A DNA stretch of 64,000 nucleotides, taken from contig NZ_JAHHZS010000009.1 of NCBI RefSeq assembly GCF_022606295.1, positions 1-64,000 of the forward strand, given 5' to 3'. Under the pieces are notes generated by a model. The model was not told the DNA's origin, ran no database searches, and saw nothing but the letters and a program-made list of their open reading frames with translations. The translations under genes and the position numbers were made by a program. The DNA comes from Arthrobacter bambusae (GTDB lineage: Bacteria; Actinomycetota; Actinomycetes; Actinomycetales; Micrococcaceae). This document shows positions 26,491 through 39,432 of this stretch, piece after piece (position 1 is the first letter of the stretch; each line of letters opens with the position of its first letter).

Positions 26491-26518
26491 TGCTGCTGTA
26501 GACCCGTCTACAGCAGCA
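26491..26518. promoter_or_regulatory. Perfect 12-bp inverted repeat in the ICE control region
   Basis: TGCTGCTGTAGA (26491-26502) and TCTACAGCAGCA (26507-26518) are exact reverse complements around CCCG. The repeat ends 28 bp before the winged-helix gene at 26547, between divergent regulators. No T-run follows on either strand, so an operator or 5'-leader hairpin is more likely than a terminator. Confidence 0.55.
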
Positions 26519-26546
26519 ATTTCTATCGTTCACAGGTCTGGTCTCA

Positions 26547-26807
26547 ATGTCGAACATCTTGATGAACCGAACACGAAGCCAAATCATCCGTTTCCTTCTT
26601 AGGAATGGGCCCGCGAGCTGCACGGAAATCGGTTCGGAACTCCGAATCTCTTCCTCAGCCATCCGCCGTCAGATCGCACTTTTGAAGGGCGCCGGGCTCG
26701 TGGAATCTTCCGATTCATCAAGGGTTTCGGCCTCTCCACAGAGCGTACGAGCGGCCGCCGAAGCCTTTTCCGCGACCTTGGGGAGCGAAGGTCTGTCCGT
26801 GTATTGA
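26547..26807 (+). CDS. Small winged-helix regulator
   Basis: An 86-residue protein that is almost entirely a winged HTH: RSQIIRFLLRNGPASCTEIG, then ISSSAIRRQIALLKGAGLVE. It resembles the winged-helix protein at 25555 in its first helices (I-R-x-L/F-L-x-x-x-GPA), so the two may have arisen by duplication. It starts 28 bp after the perfect inverted repeat and precedes the excisionase-like gene, with which it may be co-transcribed. The target is unknown. Confidence 0.8.
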   Translation: MSNILMNRTRSQIIRFLLRNGPASCTEIGSELRISSSAIRRQIALLKGAGLVESSDSSRVSASPQSVRAAAEAFSATLGSEGLSVY

Positions 26808-26899
26808 TCGGCCAATGTGGTCACTTGGGCTTAGTCATGTCAATTCCTGCATCCACGGGCATGAACTGCCAACACCACTCACGAAATCAGGGAAGACAA

Positions 26900-27148
26900 A
26901 TGGACCTTGAGTTCTTCGAGCCGGCCGAGGCGGCTGCCATCATGCGATGCACTGAGGCCTGGCTTCGCGACGGCGCCGCCGCTGGGCGTTTCCCACATAC
27001 CTGCTGGGGCAAGGGAAAGATCATCTTTACGTCCGAGCACATCATGGAAATCGCTCGCCTGAGTGAGGTGCCGGTGCAAGCAGCACCGACGGCGCCCGCC
27101 CGACTCATCGGAACTCGCGGGAAGGGCCGGCTGTCCCCGGTGAACTAA
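26900..27148 (+). CDS. Excisionase-like DNA-binding protein (MerR/AlpA-type HTH)
   Basis: An 82-residue protein from the ATG at 26900, with GGAAGA seven bases upstream; the frame is open from 26804 without support. The fold reads as a MerR-like HTH: FFEPAEAAAIMRCTEAWLRD, then GAAAGRFPHTCWGKGKIIFT. This is the layout of AlpA/Xis directionality factors that bend att DNA and bias the integrase towards excision. It is convergent with the integrase gene, 36 bp away. Confidence 0.8.
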   Translation: MDLEFFEPAEAAAIMRCTEAWLRDGAAAGRFPHTCWGKGKIIFTSEHIMEIARLSEVPVQAAPTAPARLIGTRGKGRLSPVN

Positions 27149-27184
27149 CGTGCGGACCGCGCGGCTTTGGCGCCGCCCACACCT

Positions 27185-28315
27185 TCAGTGAACGAATCCG
27201 GTGATCGAACGCTCTGTGGCGTCAGCGCCTGCCTGCAGCGCCTGTGGCATCAGATGCCCGTACACCTGTTCCGTTGTCCGGGTTGAAGCGTGGCCGAGGC
27301 GCCGCGAAATGGTAAATAGCGAAACCCCGTCCTGGATCAGCCAGGACGCATGCGTGTGCCTGAGATCATGTATACGTGGCGTCTTCGTCAGCCCAATCGC
27401 CTGCGCCGTCCTGACGGCTGGCACCCAGTAGTGATGCCAATACAGCTTGTGGACGATTCGCTGTCCTTTTGGAGTGGTGAATAGAAGTTCCTTCCCGGGG
27501 CGACTGGCCACCAGCGGGATCAATAGCTCGACCAGTGCCGGATTGAGTCCGATGGTGCGCTTTCCGGCGCCGGTCTTCGTGGCTCCAATGTAAAACTGCG
27601 ACTGCCCGTCCCGTTTCCAGGCCTTGTTGATCCGTACCGTGGGCGGCTTGGACAAAAGGTCAACATCCCCCACGGTAAGCGCCGTTGCTTCGCCGAACCT
27701 TGTTCCGGTCATGACGAGGAAGCTCGTAAACGCCTTGTATCTCTCCCCCATGCCTTCCATGATCAGGCTGAATTCGGAATGCGTGAGAAACATCGCTTCA
27801 TCCTCAGCCCGGTCAAGGCTAGGCAGCTGCACGCCACGACAAGGGTTCCGGGGGATGTATTGAAGCATCTCGGCAGTGTTCATCGCCGCAGAGATAAGAC
27901 CATGAACATTGTGGATGGTCTTCGGTGAACGGCCCTTGGCCATCATCGACTTGACCCAGTGATTCATGTGCCGATAATCGAGCTTGTCCACCGGGATATG
28001 ACCAATGACGTCCCGCACATGAAGGTCCAGCATCGTCTGGTAAGTCCGGGTGGTTCCACTTGAGGGCCGGATCAGGAGGTCAATATGCTCCTGAATCACT
28101 TCGGCCACAGTCGGTACTTTCGACTGGTTCGCGAGGATTGCTTGCTGGGCGATTTCGAAGGATTGTCCGTTCGCGTCCAACAGCCGTTTGAGGGTCTCGG
28201 CCTCCGATTCGGAGGCGACAGTCAGGCCTTGTTGCTCGTGGCTCTTCGGGTCTCGCCAAAGCACCATGAAGGACGATGTACCGTCCTTTTTCATGCGTTT
28301 GCGAATGCTGGCCAC
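27185..28315 (-). CDS. int: Tyrosine recombinase integrase of the ICE
   Basis: A 376-residue phage-type integrase. The N-terminal region has an AP2-like arm-binding domain (SSFMVLWRDPKSHEQQG), then a SAM-like core-binding domain (about 66-165). The catalytic domain carries R206 (TGTRFGEAT), H306 and R309 (IHDLRHTHASW), H332 (LGHASTRTT) and the nucleophile Tyr342 (EQVYGH). The gene reads away from the tRNA-Leu gene 86 bp upstream, the usual arrangement when integration uses the tRNA 3' end. The full set of active-site residues indicates a working enzyme. Confidence 0.96.
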   Translation of the reverse strand: MASIRKRMKKDGTSSFMVLWRDPKSHEQQGLTVASESEAETLKRLLDANGQSFEIAQQAILANQSKVPTVAEVIQEHIDLLIRPSSGTTRTYQTMLDLHVRDVIGHIPVDKLDYRHMNHWVKSMMAKGRSPKTIHNVHGLISAAMNTAEMLQYIPRNPCRGVQLPSLDRAEDEAMFLTHSEFSLIMEGMGERYKAFTSFLVMTGTRFGEATALTVGDVDLLSKPPTVRINKAWKRDGQSQFYIGATKTGAGKRTIGLNPALVELLIPLVASRPGKELLFTTPKGQRIVHKLYWHHYWVPAVRTAQAIGLTKTPRIHDLRHTHASWLIQDGVSLFTISRRLGHASTRTTEQVYGHLMPQALQAGADATERSITGFVH

Positions 28316-28362
28316 ATAAAAATGCTAGGCCCGTGTCAACACTTTTGGTCTTTTTGTCAACA

Positions 28363-28387
28363 GTCAGGGGCCAAATAGACCCCTGAC
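28363..28387. other. Hairpin between integrase and tRNA-Leu (att region)
   Basis: GTCAGGGG (28363-28370) pairs with CCCCTGAC (28380-28387) around nine bases. It lies 15 bp from the tRNA 3' end, where integrase or excisionase arm sites would be expected. Two TTGACA copies follow on the minus strand; no matching -10 box was clear. Confidence 0.4.
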
Positions 28388-28401
28388 CTGCGGAAACACT
28401 G

Positions 28402-28483
28402 TGCCCGAGGTGGGACTCGAACCCACACACCTTTCGATACCGCATTTTGAGTGCGGCGCGTCTGCCAATTCCGCCACTCGGGC
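28402..28483 (-). tRNA. tRNA-Leu (CAA), ICE attachment site
   Basis: The acceptor stem pairs GCCCGAG with CTCGGGC, the discriminator is A, the T-arm contains GGTTCGAGTCC, and the anticodon loop CTCAAAA gives anticodon CAA. No CCA is encoded. The integrase gene lies 86 bp beyond its 3' end, so the 3' half is the probable att core. The second att copy was not found in the first 2.5 kb of the window. Confidence 0.93.
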
Positions 28484-28679
28484 GCGGAAACACCGAAACA
28501 AGACTAACCGACGTCGGGCTCTTCACAGAACTCAACGCTCCCTGTTGCAGTGCGCGAAACTACTCTACATGCAGATAGGCTAATTTCCAGAACCGGCTCG
28601 GCCGAGCAATAAATCATACGCACGGACCGGGTGCAACTAAGATGGTTGAGAACCCGCCGTACGTCTTGAAGGAGATCCC

Positions 28680-29285
28680 GTGTCAGAACAGACGGAGTCC
28701 AAGCCCGCATCCCAGCCGGCACGCCGAGTAGTTGTCGCAGAGGATGAGACCCTCATCCGCCTGGACATCATCGAGATCTTGAAGGGCGAAGGCTACGACG
28801 TTGTCGGCGAGGCCGACAACGGTGAGAAGGCTGTCCAGCTGGCCGAGGAACTGAAGCCGGACCTGGTCCTCATGGACGTCAAGATGCCTGTCATGGACGG
28901 CATCTCCGCCGCGGAGAAGATCGTCAAGGCGAGGATCGCCCCCGTGGTCCTCCTGACAGCGTTCAGCCAGAGGGAACTCGTGGAGCGCGCACGCGATGCC
29001 GGCGCCATGGCCTACGTCGTCAAGCCCTTCACCCCGGCAGACCTGATCCCGGCCATCGAGATCGCCCTTTCCCGCCACGAAGAGATCAAGGCGCTCGAAA
29101 ACGAGGTGTCCGACCTTCAGGAGCAGTTCGCCACGCGCAAGCTTGTGGAGCGCGCCAAGAGCCTCTTGACCACGAAGATGGGCCTCACGGAGCCGGAAGC
29201 GTTCCGTTGGATCCAGAAGACCTCCATGGACCGTCGCCTCAGCATGCGCGAGGTCGCCGAGACCATCATCAACCAGGTCAACTAG
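28680..29285 (+). CDS. ANTAR-domain response regulator (PdtaR/Rv1626-like)
   Basis: A 201-residue protein from GTG 28680, with AAGGAG six bases upstream. The receiver domain (about 15-130) has acidic E21-D22, phospho-acceptor D66 (LVLMDVKMP) and the switch Lys in YVVKPF. A coiled linker leads to an ANTAR domain (about 145-200, RAKSLLTTKMGLTEPEAFRW) that binds tandem hairpins in mRNA leaders to prevent termination. The partner kinase is not in the window. It is the first chromosomal gene beyond the ICE. Confidence 0.93.
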   Translation: MSEQTESKPASQPARRVVVAEDETLIRLDIIEILKGEGYDVVGEADNGEKAVQLAEELKPDLVLMDVKMPVMDGISAAEKIVKARIAPVVLLTAFSQRELVERARDAGAMAYVVKPFTPADLIPAIEIALSRHEEIKALENEVSDLQEQFATRKLVERAKSLLTTKMGLTEPEAFRWIQKTSMDRRLSMREVAETIINQVN

Positions 29286-29296
29286 CACTCCCCCGC

Positions 29297-29331
29297 GAAG
29301 GGCGCCGCTTCCACGTGAAGCGGCGCCCTTC
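29297..29331 (+). terminator. Strong terminator hairpin after the ANTAR regulator
   Basis: GAAGGGCGCCGCTTC (29297-29311) and GAAGCGGCGCCCTTC (29317-29331) pair perfectly over 15 bp around CACGT, starting 12 bp after the stop codon. The T-tract is short, so it may depend on stem stability. Confidence 0.8.
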
Positions 29332-29404
29332 GTCGTCTCCGGGCAGCCCCCGACGACGAACAGCACCCGCCGCGGCGACGAACCACCCAGCCCCAAACAA
29401 AACA

Positions 29405-29446
29405 GAACAAAAAACAAAGGAGGCCCCGCCACACGGCGGAGCCTCC
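29405..29446 (-). terminator. Rho-independent terminator of pyk
   Basis: On the minus strand GGAGGC with CCGCC pairs back to GGCGG with GCCTCC around GTGT, at 29419-29446, and is followed by a U-rich run (plus-strand A-tract 29405-29418). It begins about 33 bp after the pyk stop. Confidence 0.85.
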
Positions 29447-29478
29447 CCTGCTAGATCCGAAAAGCTAATCCGAAAAGA

Positions 29479-30978
29479 TCAGACCTTCGACTTGGCCTTC
29501 TTCTTTTCCGGCCACGGTCCGACCTTTTCCTTGCGGGCTGCGGCTTCTTCCACGCGGGACGTGTCCGCGAGGTCTCCCACCTTGTGGACCTTGAGTGAGT
29601 TCGTGGAACCGGCCTGTCCAGGAGGGGAACCGGCAGCAATGACCACGAGATCGCCGTTCTCCACGATCTTCATCTCGAGGAGGCTGCGGTCCACCTGGGC
29701 CGTCATGGCGTCGGTGTGGCCCACCATGGGGACGAGGACGGGCTGGATGCCCCACGTCAGCGCCAACTGGTTCCAGACGTGCTCCACGGGGGTGAAAGCG
29801 AACACCGGCTTGACGGGACGCAGACGGGACAGGCGGCGGGCCGAGTCGCCGGACTGGGTGAAAGTACAGATGTACTTTGCGTCCAGCTGGTCGGCGATTT
29901 CGACGGCGGCACGCGTGATGGCGCCACCGCGGGTCTTGGGCTTGGTACCCAGCGGAGGAACGCGTTCGAGGCCGTGCTCTTCAGTGGACTCGATGATGCG
30001 GGCCATGGTCTTGACCGTCTCGATCGGGTACTTGCCCACGCTGGTCTCGCCGGAGAGCATGACTGCGTCGGCGCCGTCGAGCACTGCGTTGGCGCAGTCC
30101 GAAGCTTCGGCACGGGTCGGTCGCGGGTTGTCGATCATCGATTCAAGGACCTGGGTGGCCACGATGACGGGCTTGGCCCATCGGCGGGCCAGTTCGATGG
30201 CGCGCTTCTGGACGATCGGCACTTCCTCGAGCGGGAGTTCCACGCCGAGGTCGCCACGGGCAACCATGATGGCGTCGAAGGCGTCGATGATTTCGTGGAG
30301 CTGGTCCACTGCCTGCGGCTTCTCGATCTTGGCGATCACCGGCACGCGGCGGCCCTCTTCGTCCATGATTTCGTGCACGCGCTTGATGTCGGAGGCATCG
30401 CGGACGAAGGACAGTGCGACCAGGTCGACACCGCGCTTCATGGCCCAACGGAGATCGTCCTCGTCCTTTTCGCTCAGCGCGGGGACGTTGACGGCAACGC
30501 CTGGCAGGTTGATGCCCTTGTTGTTGGAGACCCAGCCGCCGACGGTCACCGTGGCGACCACCTTGACGTCGTCAACCTCGATGGCGCGCAGCGCGACCTT
30601 GCCATCGTCGATCAGCAATGCATCGCCGACGTTGACGTCTTCGGTGAGGCTCTTGAGCGTGGTGGAGCAGATGTCCCTGGTACCGGGGACGTCCTCGGTG
30701 GTGATGGTGAAAGTGTCACCGACGGCGAGCTCGTGGGGGCCGTCGACAAATCGACCCAGGCGGATCTTCGGGCCCTGCAAGTCGGCCATGATGGCAACGG
30801 GCTTGTGGAGCTGGGCGGAAGCCTTGCGGACGTTCTCGTACGTGTTGTCGTGTACCGAGTAGTCGCCGTGGCTCATGTTCATGCGGGCGACGTCGACGCC
30901 GGCTTCCAGCACCGCGAGGGTGTTGTCAAAGCTGGAAATTGCCGGTCCGAACGTTGCCACGATTTTTGCGCGTCTCAT
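29479..30978 (-). CDS. pyk: Pyruvate kinase
   Basis: A 499-residue enzyme converting phosphoenolpyruvate and ADP to pyruvate and ATP. It starts MRRAKIVATFGPAISS, the usual substrate-binding start, with MNMSHGDY near residue 34, the active-site signature VIAKIEKPQAVDQL and the metal-site segment MVARGDLGVELP. VIVATQVLESMIDNPRPTRA is the conserved helix after the barrel. The length is normal for a single-copy actinobacterial enzyme. It stands between gltD and its own terminator. Confidence 0.97.
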   Translation of the reverse strand: MRRAKIVATFGPAISSFDNTLAVLEAGVDVARMNMSHGDYSVHDNTYENVRKASAQLHKPVAIMADLQGPKIRLGRFVDGPHELAVGDTFTITTEDVPGTRDICSTTLKSLTEDVNVGDALLIDDGKVALRAIEVDDVKVVATVTVGGWVSNNKGINLPGVAVNVPALSEKDEDDLRWAMKRGVDLVALSFVRDASDIKRVHEIMDEEGRRVPVIAKIEKPQAVDQLHEIIDAFDAIMVARGDLGVELPLEEVPIVQKRAIELARRWAKPVIVATQVLESMIDNPRPTRAEASDCANAVLDGADAVMLSGETSVGKYPIETVKTMARIIESTEEHGLERVPPLGTKPKTRGGAITRAAVEIADQLDAKYICTFTQSGDSARRLSRLRPVKPVFAFTPVEHVWNQLALTWGIQPVLVPMVGHTDAMTAQVDRSLLEMKIVENGDLVVIAAGSPPGQAGSTNSLKVHKVGDLADTSRVEEAAARKEKVGPWPEKKKAKSKV

Positions 30979-31035
30979 ATACCTACCCTAGTAGTGTGCT
31001 GCAGTTGGAGTTGGGAAAGCGTCGTGCGCCGGTCC

Positions 31036-32485
31036 TTAGAGGACCGCTATAGCCCGGTCGGTGGGAGCCACCGGCGCGGGGAGAATGGTGCTGCCCATGA
31101 GGTACCTGTCGACGGCGGCCGCGCAGGCGCGGCCTTCAGCGATAGCCCAGACAATCAAGGACTGCCCGCGGCCGGCGTCGCCTGCGACGAAAACTCCCTC
31201 GGTGTTGGTCATGTAGTACCCATCTCGGGCCACGTTGCCGCGGCCGTCGAATTCTGCGCTGACCTGTTCGGTGATACCGGCAGGTTCCGCGCCCGTGAAG
31301 CCGAGCGACAGGAAGACCAGATCGGCCGGAATGACGCGCTCCGTGCCGGCCTTCGGCAGGCGCTTGCCGTCCACGAACTCGGTCTCGGCCACCTTGACCC
31401 CTGTGAGCTTGCCGTTTTCGCCGACAAACTCGACGGTCGAGGCGAGGTAGGTGCGTTCGCCTCCCTCTTCGTGCGCGCTGGCAACCTCGAACAGTGTGGG
31501 AAACGTCGGCCAAGGCTGGTGGGTGGCACGCTCGAGCGGCGGCTGCTTGCCGATCGCGAGGGTCGTGACGGACGCGGCGCCATGACGGTGTGCCGTGCCG
31601 AGGCAGTCGGCGCCGGTGTCTCCGCCGCCGAGGATGATGACGTGCTTGCCCTTGGCATCGATCTGGCCTTCCACGGTTTCACCGGCCACCACGCGGTTGG
31701 CGGGCACCAGGTAATCCATGGCGAAGTGGATGCCGTCGAGATCGCGGCCCGGGATGGGAAGGTCGCGCGGAACGGTGGCACCGGTGGCGATCACCACCGA
31801 GTCGTAACGGCGGCGCAACTGCTCCCACGTCACGTCGCTTCCGACCGCCACACCCGTGCGGAAGCGGGTGCCCTCGGCCTTCATCTGCTCGACGCGGCGG
31901 TCGACCTGTTCCTTCTCCATCTTGAAGTCGGGGATGCCATAGCGCAGCAGTCCCCCGATCTTGTCGTCACGCTCGTAGACGGCCACAGTGTGGCCGACGC
32001 GCGTCAGCTGCTGCGCGACCGCAAGTCCCGCCGGGCCGGAGCCGACGACGGCGACCGTCTTGCCGGAGAGGCGCGCCGGCGGAAGCGGTTGGACCCAGCC
32101 GTTTTCGAAGGCGTCGTCGATGATCGAAACCTCAACCTGCTTGATGGTCACGGCAGGCTGGTTGATGCCCAGGACACAGGATGCTTCGCACGGCGCAGGA
32201 CACAAGCGGCCCGTGAACTCCGGGAAGTTGTTCGTGGCGTGCAGGCGCTCGATCGCTTCCTCGCCCTTGCCGCGCCACGTGAGGTCGTTCCACTCCGGAA
32301 TGAGGTTCCCCAGCGGGCAGCCCTGGTGGCAGAACGGAACACCGCAATCCATGCAGCGGCCTGCCTGGCTCTTGAGCACGCCCTTGTCCTGGGCTTCGTA
32401 GACTTCCTTCCAGTCCATGATGCGGACGGGAACGGGACGGCGTGGCTGCGTCTCGCGCTGCCGGACTTTCAGAAATCCGCGTGGA

Positions 32486-32493
<8 letters not shown>
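31036..32493 (-). CDS. gltD: Glutamate synthase small subunit (NADPH)
   Basis: A 485-residue flavoprotein that oxidises NADPH and passes electrons to the large subunit. The N-terminus has the 4Fe-4S cysteines [16 protein letters not shown] and [13 protein letters not shown]. The FAD site [15 protein letters not shown] and the NADPH site [15 protein letters not shown] follow, with [13 protein letters not shown] near the end. Its start overlaps the end of gltB by eight bases, so the two subunits are co-translated. All expected cysteines are present. Confidence 0.97.
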
Positions 32494-37099
<4,606 letters not shown>

Positions 37100-37361
37100 T
37101 GAAGACGTCCTTCCTCGAGATCGTGCGAATGGAAGGGACAACGTTGGCCCCACCTTGCCAGCCGTGTGACGGGCATAACAAAGCGCTAGTTACTAGAAAT
37201 TGTAGGACAGCGGGCAAGACGCAACGAACAGTTACGCATGCCCCTGACCCAAGCTTGACCGCGGAGCCTCTGTGTGCTGCCGGGCTACTGCCAAGGGTGC
37301 CACGACGCTGTGGCCGGGGGTCTCTGGGCGGTAGCCCGGTTCCCCGATGCCGTAGCGCTGG

Positions 37362-38600
37362 CTACTTGGTTCTGCCAGCTTCCGGCCCGGATCCAAGGAC
37401 ACTGCTGGCGGTGGTTTCGGTGGACGCTGAGCCGGAATCCGACGTGACGCCGGCATGTGGCTCCTCGGCCGTTTCCGTTGGCTCAGCAGTATGGCCCAGA
37501 TCGCTTTGGTTATTCCGGAGATTACCATGCGCACCGGTATCTGAGACAGATCCGTCCGCATCATGGGACTTCGTATCGGTCACAATTGGGCTGTCCGCCT
37601 CCCGGGCGGCAGCCGTGTCGTCGTCGGCAGTCCGCTCATCGTCCCCGGCATGTGGGTGGCCGACGGCGGGCTCATCCTCTTCGGCGGTCACCGCGACGGG
37701 CTCCCTGCCGGGAAGGTACGCCGTGTCCGGCTCGGGCCTGCCGCGCAGGCTCAGCGCGATGAAGATGATGAGCGCCGCGATGAAGACGAAGATACTGGTC
37801 CACACGTTGAGCCGTGTGGTGATGCCGAAGAGGTTGATCTGTTCGGCGTCGTCGATCCGCAACGCTTCGATCCAGACGCGGCCGAGCGTGTAGTAGATGG
37901 CGTACAGCCAGAAGAGCCTGCCGCGGCGGAAATGGAAGCGGCGGTCCAGGACGAGGAGGACCACGACGCCGATGATGTTCCAGAGGGATTCGTAGAGGAA
38001 CGTCGGGTGGAACAGCGTGTCGCTGGGCATCCCGGCCGGAAAGTTGGGGCTGTTGGGGTCTATTTGGAGGCCCCACGGCAGCGTGGTGGGTCCGCCGAAG
38101 AGTTCCTGGTTGAACCAGTTCCCCCAGCGTCCGATCGCCTGTGCCAGCAGGAGCCCGGGGGCTGCGGCGTCGAGGAAGGCAGTGAGCTTGACGCCGGAAC
38201 GGCGGCATCCGAGCCAGGCGCCGACAACGCCGAGAACCACGGCACCCCAGATGCCCAGGCCGCCCCGCCAGATCTGCGGGATCAGGGAGAGGTCGCCGGT
38301 GCCGTTGAAGCCCGGTCCGAAGTACGCGTCCGGCGATGAGATCACATGGTAAAGCCGGCCGCCCACAATGCCGAAGGGGATCGCCCAGATGGCGATGTCC
38401 CACAGGCTGCCTTCAGGAGTGCCGCGACGCTTCCAGCGCACGGCGGTGAGCCACAGGCCCACGACGATGCCCAGGAGGATGCACAGCGCGTAGGCATGGA
38501 TGCGGAGGGTCCCCCACGGAAGCGGAATATCAAATCCGGACCATGAGGGGCTCGGAATGCTCATGGGAGCCATTGCCGCGACGTGGAGGAGACTCTGCAT
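37362..38600 (-). CDS. lgt: Prolipoprotein diacylglyceryl transferase with long C-terminal tail
   Basis: A 412-residue membrane enzyme that adds diacylglycerol to the lipobox Cys of prelipoproteins. About seven membrane segments span residues 20-290. The Lgt signature is in AIGRWGNWFNQELFGG, with GVVGGRLYHV before it. The last 120 residues are a soluble acidic tail (EEDEPAVGHPHAGDDERTAD) absent from E. coli Lgt (291 residues) but common in length among actinobacteria. It lies 19 bp after trpA on the same strand. The role of the tail is unknown. Confidence 0.95.
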   Translation of the reverse strand: MQSLLHVAAMAPMSIPSPSWSGFDIPLPWGTLRIHAYALCILLGIVVGLWLTAVRWKRRGTPEGSLWDIAIWAIPFGIVGGRLYHVISSPDAYFGPGFNGTGDLSLIPQIWRGGLGIWGAVVLGVVGAWLGCRRSGVKLTAFLDAAAPGLLLAQAIGRWGNWFNQELFGGPTTLPWGLQIDPNSPNFPAGMPSDTLFHPTFLYESLWNIIGVVVLLVLDRRFHFRRGRLFWLYAIYYTLGRVWIEALRIDDAEQINLFGITTRLNVWTSIFVFIAALIIFIALSLRGRPEPDTAYLPGREPVAVTAEEDEPAVGHPHAGDDERTADDDTAAAREADSPIVTDTKSHDADGSVSDTGAHGNLRNNQSDLGHTAEPTETAEEPHAGVTSDSGSASTETTASSVLGSGPEAGRTK

Positions 38601-38619
38601 TGTCTACGCTTTTCCTTTT

Positions 38620-39432
38620 CTAGGCCTGCGCTGTGGCCCGGCCGAGGCCGGCACTGAGGTTCTTGGTGAGTTGCGCGACGGCGTCAACGCCGCCGTCGCG
38701 GATCGCGGCAACCAGCGCGGTACCAACGATCACGCCGTCCGCGTAAGCGGCGATCTCGCGGACATGGTCCGCGGTGGAGACTCCGAGTCCGACACAAACA
38801 CGTTCGGCGCCGGCTGCATGCGTGTCCGCCACAACCTTCTCCGCGGCGCTGCTGACTGACTGCCGCGCTCCGGTGACACCCATGATGGAAACGGCGTAGA
38901 CGAAGCCGCGGCTTGCCTCCACCGTCATGGCCAGGCGCTCCGGCGTGGACGAAGGCGCTACAAGGAAGACCCGGTCCAGTCCGTATTTGTCCGATGCAGC
39001 GAACCATTCGGCTGCCTCGTCCGGAATGAGGTCCGGAGTGATGAGCCCTGCTCCCCCGGCCTCGGCCAGCCTGCGTGAGAACTCGTCCACGCCCATGCGC
39101 ATGACGGGGTTCCAATACGTCATGACCAGCACTGCGGCGTCGGTGGCCGCGGTGATGCCCGCGACGACGTCGAACACGCTGGCGACGTGGAAACCGTTGG
39201 CGATTGCTTCCGTGGTCGCAGCCTGGATGACCGAGCCGTCCATGACGGGGTCCGAATACGGGATGCCGATTTCGATGAGGTCCGCGCCGTTGCGGGCCAT
39301 GGCAATGCCGGCGTCGATGCTTGACTGAATGTCCGGGTAGCCTGCCGGCAGGTATCCGATCAACGCGGCCCGGCCTTGTGCCTTCGCGCGGTCGATCGCG
39401 GCCGCGGACTTGCTGCTCATCTGCTCAGTCAT
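38620..39432 (-). CDS. trpA: Tryptophan synthase alpha subunit
   Basis: A 270-residue TIM barrel that cleaves indole-3-glycerol phosphate. The catalytic Glu and Asp sit in LIEIGIPYSDPVMDG; GLITPDLIPDEAAEW and VYAVSIMGVTGAR are the conserved loops. Its start overlaps the trpB stop as TGATG, so both subunits are made in balance. The sequence looks complete. Confidence 0.97.
   Translation of the reverse strand: MTEQMSSKSAAAIDRAKAQGRAALIGYLPAGYPDIQSSIDAGIAMARNGADLIEIGIPYSDPVMDGSVIQAATTEAIANGFHVASVFDVVAGITAATDAAVLVMTYWNPVMRMGVDEFSRRLAEAGGAGLITPDLIPDEAAEWFAASDKYGLDRVFLVAPSSTPERLAMTVEASRGFVYAVSIMGVTGARQSVSSAAEKVVADTHAAGAERVCVGLGVSTADHVREIAAYADGVIVGTALVAAIRDGGVDAVAQLTKNLSAGLGRATAQA

Larger units (their letters stand above)
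2460..28440. mobile_element. Integrative and conjugative element inserted at tRNA-Leu (left boundary unresolved)
   Basis: One block holds an integrase and Xis-like protein beside tRNA-Leu, a MobF relaxase, VirD4, VirB4, VirB6, VirB8 and pilin-like proteins, a wall hydrolase, SSB and an ArdC-like protein. Core metabolic genes start immediately beyond the tRNA. The right end is the tRNA 3' half. The left end is set only at the relaxase operon because no copy of the tRNA 3' sequence was seen to its left; the IS110, stress-protein and FAH genes may be cargo. Phage capsid debris inside it shows later insertion or recombination. Confidence 0.85.

Noticed and set aside
37183..37192. GCGCTAGTTA before gltB, also found at 57351-57360, considered as a shared operator
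   Set aside because: Ten bases shared by two unrelated promoters can occur by chance, and the surrounding inverted repeats differ.
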